A DNA stretch of 64,000 nt from Bolinopsis microptera (lineage: Eukaryota > Ctenophora > Tentaculata > Lobata > Bolinopsidae). The notes beneath the pieces are model-generated. The model did no database searches, was not told where the DNA came from, and saw only the letters and a list, made by a program, of their open reading frames with translations. Position numbers and translations under genes: made by a program. Every line of letters starts with the position of its first letter. Positions within the stretch are counted from its first letter, which is position 1. This document shows, one piece after another, positions 35,827-45,644 of this stretch. The stretch lies in assembly GCF_026151205.1 (NCBI RefSeq), contig NC_087082.1, forward strand, positions 11,231,997-11,295,996, read 5' to 3'.

Positions 35827-38800
35827 CCTCAATAAACTTTAATATTACAAGAGAGAGATGTCCAGGTTGTGATAGCAATGTACTAAGCCATCATAAAGTC
35901 ATAATATGTGAGTGTTGCGATACAATATATCATGCCAAATGTTCTGAACAGAGCTTTAAATTTGACCATGTTAAACAAATGTGGCACTGCAGTCAATGTT
36001 TCGCCTTCAAATCCCAAAGGTACAATCCTTTCAACTCAATTATTTATGACAAATATGATCCCAACACTGTAGAAAGAGACGAAGATATGGAGACTATTTC
36101 AAACATTCTAAAAGACTGTAGGTCTTATAACATGACAAATTTCAACCGGCTGTCAAAAAACATACTTAACCATAACAAGCCGTTTATATCTATTGTGTTT
36201 AACAACATTGATGGGAACGCATCTAACTTTGACAGCTTTATTACTGATATGAGTCAATATGATGAGAAATTTGCAGTTATTGCGCTAGCTGAAACAAACA
36301 TTGATGAGGAAAATAAAGATTTATACAAAATTGATGGTTACAGCAGTGAGTATAACTCCAAAACTGATGGGAAAAAGAAAGGTAGTGGCCTTGGTGTATA
36401 TATTGACAATAAGTACCAATACAGCCGAATCGAAAAGTTATGTAAATGCTCTGACAATCTTGAAACACTTTTCGTTGAGATCACTAACACAGAGGTTCCA
36501 CAGATTGCTGGTGTTGTCTACAGGCCCCCTAGTGGTGATATTCTAGATGCACTTGCTGAGCTTGACGTGTTGATGAAATTCCTACCGTCTAATAATGTAG
36601 CCTTGACAGGTGACTTCAATGTTGATCTTTTGGCCCAGGGACGAAACATAGCTGAATTTGAACAAACTATCTACAGTAACAATTTAATCCCTTTGATATC
36701 GATTGCCACCCATGCCAAGCCGGGTTGCAACGAAAGCTTAATTGATAATATTTTAGTGAACTCTACTGAGCGTGTCTTAGGATCTGGAATTCTTGAATCC
36801 AAGATTTCCCATCATAACCCAATCTTCTGTTTCATATCGTGTAATACTAAAGAGAGTCCAAATGATACCAAACTTAAACCTAAGTATGATTACTGTGAGT
36901 CTAATATAGAAAGCTTCCTTAATGATATTGGAAGGGATATCTACCGATCGAACTTTTCGTATGATGAGGAAGGTTTTGAAAAATTTGTCGAAACTGTCCA
37001 TGAAAAAATCAAACTGAATTTCAAATTGGACTCTACTGCTGGTTTTCAATCAAAACGCAATAGATTGATGAATCCATGGATCACTTCTGCGTTAATTAAA
37101 TCTGTGTTTACTAAAGGCTTTCACTACAAGCGATGGAAGGCTTCGTGTACCAAAATGAACCCATTAGGTGAGGAAACTTTATATCTTAAGTATAAGGAGT
37201 ATCGTTCTATCCTAAACAAAGCTATAAAATCTGCGAAAAAAGCCCACTATGGAAAAAAATTTGAACTTGCTAAAGGAAATATTAAAAAAACCTGGGAATT
37301 GATTAACGAACTCAGGGGTAAATCTAAAAAAGATATAAAAGCATCATTCTTAATTGATGGTCGAATTGTAACTGAACGCCGTGAGATTGCTAACGGATTT
37401 AACATCTACTTCTCGTCTATTGCTCGTAATCTTAATTCAAAAGTTCAATCTTCTGTACCATCTCGTACGGTAACTGATGGCAATTTTATTAAGACGAAGT
37501 TTAAACAATACCTCAAGGGCAGAGAAAGAATAGTGAACTCTTTTTTTCTCAGCCCCTGTGACGAGGAAGAGATAAGTAAAATCATTGGTAGCCTTGAAAA
37601 TGGGAAGGCAAGTGATATCTCTGTTAAAGTCTTAAAAAAGAGTGTAAATTATCTGTCTGGTCATATCTCTAGATTCTTTAATTGGTTCTTGGACAATGGG
37701 GTCTTTCCAAACAAGCTTAAAACGGGCTCTATTACACCAATTTATAAAAAAGGAGACTCACGATGCCTTGATAACTATCGACCTGTTTCTACATTACCGA
37801 TATTTGGAAAAATACTTGAAAAAATAATCTATAATAGGTTATATAATTACCTCAGTGCTATGAACGTGATTTATGATCGACAATTTGGTTTTAGAAAACA
37901 ACACTCAACATCTCATGCCGTAAACTATTCAGTCAATAAAATACTAAATGAGATTGAACAGAAAAATCATGTAATTGGAATATTTATTGATCTAAGTAAA
38001 GCATTTGACACAATTGAGCACGATAAACTCCTGCATAAACTTGAACACTATGGAGTAAGAGGTATTGCACTAAAAACTCTTGCTAGCTATCTAACAAACC
38101 GTAGCCAAGTAACTTCTTTTCAAACTGAAAAGTCGGACAAGTGTTCAGTTGAGTATGGTGTACCCCAGGGGTCAGTGTTAGGACCTCTACTATTTCTGAT
38201 TTATATAAATGATATTGTGAGCTCCTCAAGCTTGGCTGAATTCGTCCTGTTTGCTGATGATACAAATATTTTTGTGATAGGTAGTTCAGCACAGGAAGCT
38301 TTTGAAAAAGCTAATCATGTAATGAAACAAGTCAGTAACTATATGGAGTCTAACAAGTTACATATAAATGCAGGGAAAAGTTGTTATATGCATTTTCAGC
38401 CAGGTTTGTCAAGAGCAACACAGACCTGTGCCAGAACACGGCCCTTTAACAGGAATCTAACGATTTTAATAGATGGCAAAAAGCTAGAAAAAGTTCAATG
38501 TACAAAGTTTCTTGGGGTGATAATAGACGAACAGCTAAGCTGGGAACCACATCTTAATCATTTATCTTTAAAGCTGAACTCCAGTATTGTATCGATTAAG
38601 AGAATTTGCAAATTCATTCCCAAATCTGAATATTTGAAACTGTACAATGCTCTTTTTATGTCACATCTTAGCTATTGTATAAGTTGCTGGGGTGGGATCC
38701 CTAAACATAAGCTGAATAAAATCTTTGCAATTCAAAAACGATGTATAAGACTGCTATTTGGTAACATTCCCAATTTTGATCATAAAGAATACTATTTAAC

Positions 38801-39254
38801 CTGTGCACGTTCAAGAACTTATAACGAACATATGGCTAGCAAGAACTACTGTCTTGAACACACTAAACCGCTATTCACCGAGCAGAAAATTATGAACCTG
38901 GAGAATCTGCACATGTACCATACATTTATGGAATTATTCAAAATTCTTAAATTTGATGTCCCCCAGTCGATTAAAGATCTTTTCAAGTTCTGTCCTAGAA
39001 ATGAAAAACTTCGTCTGATTGTCCCATTACTGAGGTTAGATATCTCCCAACAGAACTTTTTGTACACCTCTACGAAAATTTGGAATGACCTCAGCCCCTA
39101 TGTATTCGAAATATGTGATGCTAATGTAGATGGGTTGATAATCCCGGGTTCTTCCAAGAATTCAGACTTATCAGCTTCGTCAGGTGTTATTAAATCTAAC
39201 CTTAAAAAGCACTTGCTATCCCTCCAAAATCGAGATGACCCTAATTCATGGTAA
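35823..39254 (+). CDS. LINE ORF2: PHD finger, endonuclease and reverse transcriptase
   Basis: 1143 residues. A second PHD finger lies at residues 13-59 (C13, C16, C29, C31 or C32, H37, C40, C56, C59). An AP-like endonuclease follows at about 120-340: N127 region, E157 in AETN, GDFN at 263-266, and SHH at 329-331 where most relatives have SDH. The reverse transcriptase spans about 560-900, with IDLSKAFD (D723), YGVPQGSVLGPLLF and FADD (810-813). The FLGVIIDEQLSWEPH thumb motif and a C-terminal domain complete it. No RNase H is seen. It nicks target DNA and primes cDNA synthesis from the element RNA. The start is fixed by the 4-nt ATGA overlap with ORF1, which suggests termination-reinitiation for translation. 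Confidence 0.93.
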   Translation: MTSINFNITRERCPGCDSNVLSHHKVIICECCDTIYHAKCSEQSFKFDHVKQMWHCSQCFAFKSQRYNPFNSIIYDKYDPNTVERDEDMETISNILKDCRSYNMTNFNRLSKNILNHNKPFISIVFNNIDGNASNFDSFITDMSQYDEKFAVIALAETNIDEENKDLYKIDGYSSEYNSKTDGKKKGSGLGVYIDNKYQYSRIEKLCKCSDNLETLFVEITNTEVPQIAGVVYRPPSGDILDALAELDVLMKFLPSNNVALTGDFNVDLLAQGRNIAEFEQTIYSNNLIPLISIATHAKPGCNESLIDNILVNSTERVLGSGILESKISHHNPIFCFISCNTKESPNDTKLKPKYDYCESNIESFLNDIGRDIYRSNFSYDEEGFEKFVETVHEKIKLNFKLDSTAGFQSKRNRLMNPWITSALIKSVFTKGFHYKRWKASCTKMNPLGEETLYLKYKEYRSILNKAIKSAKKAHYGKKFELAKGNIKKTWELINELRGKSKKDIKASFLIDGRIVTERREIANGFNIYFSSIARNLNSKVQSSVPSRTVTDGNFIKTKFKQYLKGRERIVNSFFLSPCDEEEISKIIGSLENGKASDISVKVLKKSVNYLSGHISRFFNWFLDNGVFPNKLKTGSITPIYKKGDSRCLDNYRPVSTLPIFGKILEKIIYNRLYNYLSAMNVIYDRQFGFRKQHSTSHAVNYSVNKILNEIEQKNHVIGIFIDLSKAFDTIEHDKLLHKLEHYGVRGIALKTLASYLTNRSQVTSFQTEKSDKCSVEYGVPQGSVLGPLLFLIYINDIVSSSSLAEFVLFADDTNIFVIGSSAQEAFEKANHVMKQVSNYMESNKLHINAGKSCYMHFQPGLSRATQTCARTRPFNRNLTILIDGKKLEKVQCTKFLGVIIDEQLSWEPHLNHLSLKLNSSIVSIKRICKFIPKSEYLKLYNALFMSHLSYCISCWGGIPKHKLNKIFAIQKRCIRLLFGNIPNFDHKEYYLTCARSRTYNEHMASKNYCLEHTKPLFTEQKIMNLENLHMYHTFMELFKILKFDVPQSIKDLFKFCPRNEKLRLIVPLLRLDISQQNFLYTSTKIWNDLSPYVFEICDANVDGLIIPGSSKNSDLSASSGVIKSNLKKHLLSLQNRDDPNSW

Positions 39255-39485
39255 CTAATCTATATTATATCTCAAACTCTACATCTGGTACGGCTATGCA
39301 CACATGATATCTCTCTCTGCCATGAAACATGGCTAACCTTTTAAACTGTGATTCAAAACCTAAAGCTAAACTAAAACTCAACTGGGCTCTCCTTTGTCAC
39401 CAAACTAAACCAATAAGTAATTTAAGATTATTATATTTTTCTATATTTGTATACTGTAATTAGTATATTGACGTAGTGGATGGTT

Positions 39486-39556
39486 GAGGGGGTTTCAAGC
39501 ACAGGTCACTCTCAAATCCTAAAGATAAGCAGTGGCCTTCGGCACTTGAAACCTCT
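39486..39556 (+). promoter_or_regulatory. LINE 3' UTR stem-loop
   Basis: GGTTTCAAGCACAGGTCACT (from 39491) pairs imperfectly with AGTGGCCTTCGGCACTTGAA (from 39531) across a 20-nt loop. It lies between the ORF2 stop and the poly(A) signal. Hairpins in this position are recognised by the reverse transcriptase in several LINE families, so a role in template choice is plausible but unproven. Confidence 0.5.
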
Positions 39557-39760
39557 TCAAACCTCCCCTGATTTATTTATTATTGATATTGTTTGATTGT
39601 GCCGTAAAAATAAATATTTGTTTTATTAAATATTTGTTTTATTATAATATATATATATATATATCAAGCGTTACATTTCAGCCATGCAAAATTACAATGA
39701 CATATTTTGATATTCTAATCGAAAAATGGTACTGCAATGTAAGTTGCTTAATGTTTGTTA

Positions 39761-40238
39761 AGGCCAGAGGGGGGTAAAAATCGTTTTTCCAGTTTTCACA
39801 TATTTGATCAGAGCTGGTAAAGATGAACAAGTTAAAAAAATTCCATAAAAATTTGACCTTGCGTTGCTGAGATATTGCACGCCAAAATTTGAGGTTTACC
39901 TGTAATTACGTGTAAAACTTTAACTTTAACTCTTTGCATATCTTTTTTTCCAGATAGAGCTAAACTTTTGGAAAGGCCACACCCAGGACCTGAAACTTGG
40001 CACAGGTGTTCCTTAGACTGTTTCACACAATTATATTGTACATAATTTTGATATTTACCTCTGTTCTTAAAATATGAGGTTAACTTTACCTCAAATTCGA
40101 TATTTATAAGATCTCAGCAACGCAAGGTCAGATTTTTATGCGGTTTGTTTCTACTTGTTCATCTCCAGCAGCTCAATCACATATGTGAAAACTCGAAAAA
40201 TGACAATTTACTCCCCCCCCCCCCCCCTCCTCTGGCCT
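39761..40238. mobile_element. 480-bp foldback element with about 120-bp inverted arms
   Basis: Both ends start AGGCCAGAGG. The arms continue with a G or C run (6 G at the left, 15 C at the right), then AGTTTTCACATAT, a GATGAACAAGT word and CAACGCAAGGTC as inverted copies. The central 200 bp is single-copy and non-coding. It was found about 110 bp beyond the LINE 3' end. The homopolymer inside the end recalls the capped elements, but the sequence is otherwise unrelated. Confidence 0.65.
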
Positions 40239-40559
40239 AAATTCGTAGTTAGCGCATGTGTGTCACTACTTTTTGACAGACATGATCTTTGTAGGTAGCT
40301 TATGTCTACAAAAATCTCTTTTTATATTCTGATGATTTTCCGTTACGTTTATCAAAGCTTTCTTTAGGAATAGAACTTTGAGTACCTCAGTCCTCAATCA
40401 TGTCTTGTGCCATCTTCAGTGATCAGAGACTTTACTGAAATTTCAAAACCAATAATTGTAAAAGGTGCACAATAAAAATAAACTTACTCGGATTTTCAAA
40501 ATTGTTGTACCATAATTGTTTTTTAGAGAGTGTGAGCAAACAGTGTTGCTTCAAGCTTT

Positions 40560-42010
40560 TATTTGACTAGACGGGTGATACTTAATTCTGGAATAACTAT
40601 TTTACGAGGATCACCCGTTAAGGATTGAGGCGAGGGAAGGTTACCAAATATAATATGCATTTGTTTCAAGGGTCACGAAATCCGCAAAGGTCAGGAATTG
40701 CCAACTCAAACCTCCCTAGATGAACCAGGAACCTAGCTCTAAGAGCCATTAAACCACTAGGAAATTCTCTTTCATCTTTCAGGTCCCCCATCGAAGTCAC
40801 CCACCACAGAGCTAGGGATCCCAATTCGTTCATTCTGACTACAAAGACACACTGATAATGAGCACTTCTTCCTCCAGTAACCACTTTTCAGGTCTTCTCA
40901 GCTAGACAGCTAACACACAAGGGATCATTTTTAGGCCATCACATTTGATGATGTCAGAGTTTGACTGACACCCTTACTGGTTTTAATCAGTTTCTACAGC
41001 GGAAGATCTCAATGCTCGAAAACAGTTCATCTCGGACATCCTGAAGAGAAGCTTTAACACAGCTTGTCCCATTACACGGGGAACCCTTATATCTAAAGAT
41101 CTACCTAGTTAGGTGGACAGCAGAGCTCTCTAAACACTAAAGCATAGCAGACCTCTTTAATTCTGAGACGCAAAGCTAACCAAATCAGGAATAAACAACG
41201 ATGCAATGGGAACTCTTTGGGATGCAAATAGGACATACATTAAACTTTTAAGAAATACATTACGCAAAATTTGGAAACAACTTTTTAACTCAACGTTATA
41301 TGATAACAAGAATTGCGCCCGTTGTTTCGTTTTGGCGGACGCTAGATTTCCATTTCACTATAACTATTAATATAAGCTCTAATCAGCTCACCTTATAATA
41401 ATAATATTGAAACATCAGTACACTGTCACTACGCGTGCCAAGTTCAAGTTGGGCTTATTACAAAATACTATACATTACTAGTATACATTAAAATACGCTC
41501 GTGCCGCGCATTGATTGACCACAGACTAGCTATACACCACATTTCCGCAAGTAATCCTCGCGCGCGTGTGCGCGAAACAAATATTTTACGAGTTAAATAG
41601 GCCACACTCAGTGACAAAGGAAAATCCCACTTGAGATGTTCCTCCACAAATACAAATACAGGAACTTTTTTTGGAACTCACATCAGATGGTTAACATGGC
41701 CTGTGTCCAAATAGGTCACAGCCCACTAGTTTACTCTTTGACGGATGTTACTCGTCTAAATTTCTTCGAAGTAGCGCCACGGGTTAGTCCATTAACAATG
41801 GACAAGTTTAATTTCAGAACGTGGAAAACAACGTCAACTTCGAGACGCAAGATTGTGAACACTTTCTAGGAGAAGCAGAAACATCACACCACTTCGGTGG
41901 CGATTATATTTGAACCGTTCTGTGTACATTTGAAAATGCTAATTTTGATTTTTATGGTAAGTATTATAACCAAATTATAACAACTTTGTTACAAATTTGG
42001 TCAGCTTACA
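40560..42010. other. Non-coding stretch leading into the short-module field
   Basis: No supportable gene. At about 40570-40615 a small sequence has ACGGGTGAT at one end and ATCACCCGT at the other, the same terminal word as the 90-bp module, as inverted ends. A 72-codon minus-strand frame at 40666-40884 has no recognisable domain. Confidence 0.35.
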
Positions 42011-42016
42011 TAAACA

Positions 42017-44431
42017 CTTGTAGCGCTATGCACTACTGGGCCGCACCGCGCATCTTCTCGCAACCACACGTATGCAGATTGGCGAGATGCGAAGGATTGA
42101 CATTGTGAATCAAGTAAACACTTATGTTCTACTGAACCTAAATTAGTTTGGAAGGTCTTCACAAATATTCAAAATGATCTCATTTAAGGAACCGAAAATA
42201 TGACAGAATAATACGACAAAAATTTGATTGACAATGTCAACCCATCGAGATCGTTGCTCATGCTCTGCTTTGCAGAGCAACGATCAACGATGCGAAGCAA
42301 GAATGCTAGTTTGCAGGGCGCGTCGAAGCAGTGAAGTTCTCCAAGTGCCAAAACAAAAATCAACGATTTTCGTCAAATTACGCGACTTTTAGACCTACAG
42401 CTTTTGCTCCAAAAGCCGCGCACCTTCAATGGCATTTACCTTACTCGGGAATATTAAAGTGGGTTAATTTATGACTGGGAAAATTAATGACCGGGAAAAA
42501 TATGGCGGAATTTTCCAAAACCCACCAAGCATCAAAATTTATTACTATTAGTTGACCTTACTCGGGAACATTTTGTCATACGTTGTATGACCCCGGACCC
42601 GCCGCGCACGAGTGCGCGACTCCCCCTGTATCGCCAGGACGATATAGCGAAACGACCGTGGGGGTCGCAACGTGATACAAGGAACATTATAGCGGGTTAA
42701 TTTATGACTGGGAAAATTAATGACCGGGAAAATATGGCGGCATTTTCCAAAACCCACCACACACTACTTTAAGTTTATCCCAGTCATAATATTCCCGAGT
42801 AAGGTAAATGAAACTGTAACTGTACCTTACTGGGCCGCGCTCAGCCTGTCATTCCGCCTAATCTTTATTCGGTTATGTTAATGAACATAATAGCCTGGGG
42901 TCCCCAGGTAAACTGTACCATGTGTACTCACTGATGCGATGATTCTAAAAAGTACTTTGTTATATGCTGATTTCGAATAAACCTATTACTTATAACTTTC
43001 ACATAGCCATGTGTATACGCCTACGGCGGTCGCGTGCTACTTCAAGCGAGAGGGCTCTGGTTAGAGCAACTTATAACTTGTAGCGCGATGCACTACTGGG
43101 TCGCGCCTCGCATCAAATAATTTTTCTCGCAACCTTCGGTAGATCGGCGATATGCACCACTGTGCCTCACCGAGCTGCGAAGGATTGATATCGTGAATCA
43201 AACTTATAACCTATACTTACTTATAGCTTAGCGCGCACGAAAATCATTTTTTACGAGTTATGAGCAAATAACCATTTTTGTCAGACGTGCGCAGGTGACA
43301 GGCTTGTAAAACGATATATTTCAGTTGTTTATGCTTTAGGATTCGAGTCAGTTTTGGTGTTAAAGTAATTGTGAAAATAGTATATACAGATTACTACAGA
43401 TTTGTGCACTTTAACTTTAATAGGGAAGTATTATAATTTTTTATTATAAGGGTGCATTGCAATGCATTGGCCAATGCAACCCCTTCCAATGGCAATATTG
43501 GAAGTATTATAACTTTTTGATTGTTTTCGAAATAATATGCTTGTTGCTGCTTAACGCCTAACGGATGATACTCGTAAAATATTTGTTCCAACTCGGCGCG
43601 CGTCCTGGTAGGTTATAAACCTACAAGTTGTTGCTTGGCCGGAATAAAAGCTAAAAACCTTGGAGGACTTGAGATTTCGCCGCTTCGAAGCGCCGCCCGA
43701 ACTAGCAGAGCCACGTGCTCTCGTTCACATAGCCATGTGTATACGCGTACTGCGTAACGCGCTTGTTTCACAAGCGGTCGCACGCTACTGCAAGCGAGAG
43801 GGCTCTGGTTAGAACAAACGATCTCGATGGGTTGACATCGTCAATCAACTAAAAACCATTCAATGGTCAGCGCGCGCGTCTTACGGCATAGGGTTTCAGC
43901 AATCAGCATATGCTTCAGTTCTAGTTAGGGATCAGATTGTAGTGTGCAGTGTTTAGTTGAAGCGCGATGCACTACTGGGCCGGGCCGCGCGCGCATCCAA
44001 TAATGCTTTTCACAACCACCGTATGCAGATCGGCGAGATGCAAAGGATTGACATCGTCAATCAAAGTGTTTAGTTTTAGTTAGGGTTTCGAATAGTTATT
44101 CAGAGCCACCTAGCGATTGTAGGTTTATAACTTCATATAGCCATGTGTCTACGCGTACTGCTTGTTTCGGCGGTCGCCCGCTACTGCAAGCGAGAGGGCT
44201 CTGGTTAGAGAAAGTTTATAACCTACTTGTCATACTCATACGTTCATACGTTGTATGACCCGTCGCGCACGAGTGCGCGCCCCCCCCCCCCCCCGTATCG
44301 TCTCCCCCTGTATCGTCGAAACTCTACACTATAGTGAAGCGACAGTGGGGTCGCCACGTGATACAATAACCTACCAGGACGCGCGCCGAGTTGGACTTGT
44401 CGAACAAACATTTTAAGAGTATCACCCGTTA
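42017..44431. repeat. Field of short GC-rich multi-copy modules (M1-M4)
   Basis: M1 (GCGCGATGCACTACTGGG to GGATTGACATCGT) occurs at 42017-42115, 43077-43205 and 43957-44068. M2 (ATAGCCATGTGT to GAGAGGGCTCTGGTTAGA) occurs at 43003-43070, 43727-43810 and 44136-44212. M3 (CATACGTTGTATGACC to ACGTGATACAA) occurs at 42578-42685 and 44238-44366, with part of an inverted copy near 44900-44995. M4, the 90-bp module or a shortened form, occurs at 43559-43624 and 44367-44431. Copies diverge by point changes and internal indels. They are 65-130 bp long, non-coding, and GC-rich against an AT-rich background. Confidence 0.75.
42434..42809. mobile_element. 376-bp TIR element
   Basis: The ends are exact inverted repeats of about 23 bp starting ATTTACCTTACTCGGG. 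The interior has two direct copies of a block of about 70 bp (TTTATGACTGGGAAAATTAA to TTTTCCAAAACCCACCA, at about 42460-42533 and 42691-42763) flanking an M3 module and a further internal copy of the terminal word. It looks like a MITE into which an M3 module was inserted, or which was partly duplicated. Confidence 0.7.
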
Positions 44432-44720
44432 ACCTAGCTGCTAGCGACGACGTGTTTAAAAAGTCGCGTGACCAGTGACAGTCGAGTGTAGAGTGATTAA
44501 TCATCTGTCATCATCCGGTTTTATTCGAAATCAGCGTAAAAACTTAATTGGTATAGCTTACTTAAACTTTCACAATCCCGCAGCTTACTCATAGTCATAT
44601 ATAAAGATTTGGGAGCAAAAGTATTTTACATTAACAACTTAACATAAAAGTGCAGTGGTAGATTTTAAATAAAAAATTCTTCAAATTACAAATTAAGAGT
44701 TGTTTCATCAAAAGATTATT

Positions 44721-44813
44721 TAACGGGTGATACTCGTGAAAAATTTGTTCCATATATTATGGACCGTCGACAAGTCCAACTCGGCGCGTGTCCTGGTAGG
44801 TTGTAAACCTACA
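44721..44813 (-). mobile_element. 90-bp module M4, full-length copy
   Basis: Full-length copy in the opposite orientation to the one at 48451-48540. Terminal words TAACGGGTGATACTCGT and GTAGGTTGTAAACCTACA and the inner words GACCGTCGAC and AACTCGGCGCG are conserved. Target duplications are not clear at this site. Confidence 0.7.
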
Positions 44814-45059
44814 AAAAAGAGCGTTAAATCACTCTACATTTGAGCTTCGGAATTTTTTATAAAGAAACTGACGCTCACAGTAATCAGCTATTTTTTTTGT
44901 ATCACTATCACGTCGTGACCCCCATTGTCGTTTCACTTATTGAAAGTCACGATACAGCCGCACACTCGGCAGGCCTACAAGTACAACGTGAGGCAACTAT
45001 TTTGTATTTGAAATCAAGTAATAGAATGGCATCATTTGAATGAACTATACAAATTTTGC

Positions 45060-45640
45060 AATCAATAAATAGTAACATTAGGGGGATAATAAAGAGGAAA
45101 AGTTAGATCAAATATAATGTAAGATAAATTTAAAAACTGTTTCAGTCACAAAATACACCATTTTAATCTTACTTTAATCACTCTTACCAAAGCTATGAGT
45201 ACAGGTCATCTGAATATCATACACTACTAGCAGGGTAAGTTTGCAAGGGACAAACAAATTGTAGTTTAATTCACTAAAATCTAAGCTTCTAATAGGTTAA
45301 GATTGTTGGCATACGGTTCAATTTTCTGATCGGTCTACCGTCTATAGCTGATTTTAGAAATCCAGAAAGATTAAACAAAAATAGTCAAAAATACTATGTA
45401 GAGTGACTAGGTTTTACTAATATTAATATTATGTGAAATTGATAAACGCATGCGCTAATCTAAGAATCAATATCATTCTGAAGCTTCAAATGGGCCTGTT
45501 AGGAATCTACGACACTCACGATAATTATTGGCTTAAATCAAATTCACTAAAACTGAAAACATTGTTCGATCATGGCATGATATTCCAACCTAGCACTTTC
45601 TATCTGGGACAGTTTATGTAACAACCCTCTTATTTCTTAT
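45060..45640. other. Stretch just downstream of gene B
   Basis: It contains the presumptive 3' UTR side of gene B (minus strand). No other gene is seen. Confidence 0.4.
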
Positions 45641-45644
45641 GTCT

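Larger units (their letters stand above)
33252..39650 (+). mobile_element. Full-length CR1-like non-LTR retrotransposon
   Basis: It has a 5' UTR of about 400 bp, two intact ORFs overlapping by ATGA, and a 3' UTR with a hairpin, an AATAAA signal (39609-39614) and two copies of a 16-bp tail word ending TTGTTTTATT before an AT-repeat. AT-rich words at about 33240-33252 and 39647-39663 may be the target duplication, so the exact ends are approximate. PHD plus SGNH esterase in ORF1 is established for CR1-like elements; the added AlkB domain is the unusual part. Neither ORF has a stop or frameshift, so the copy is young or recently active. Confidence 0.85.
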
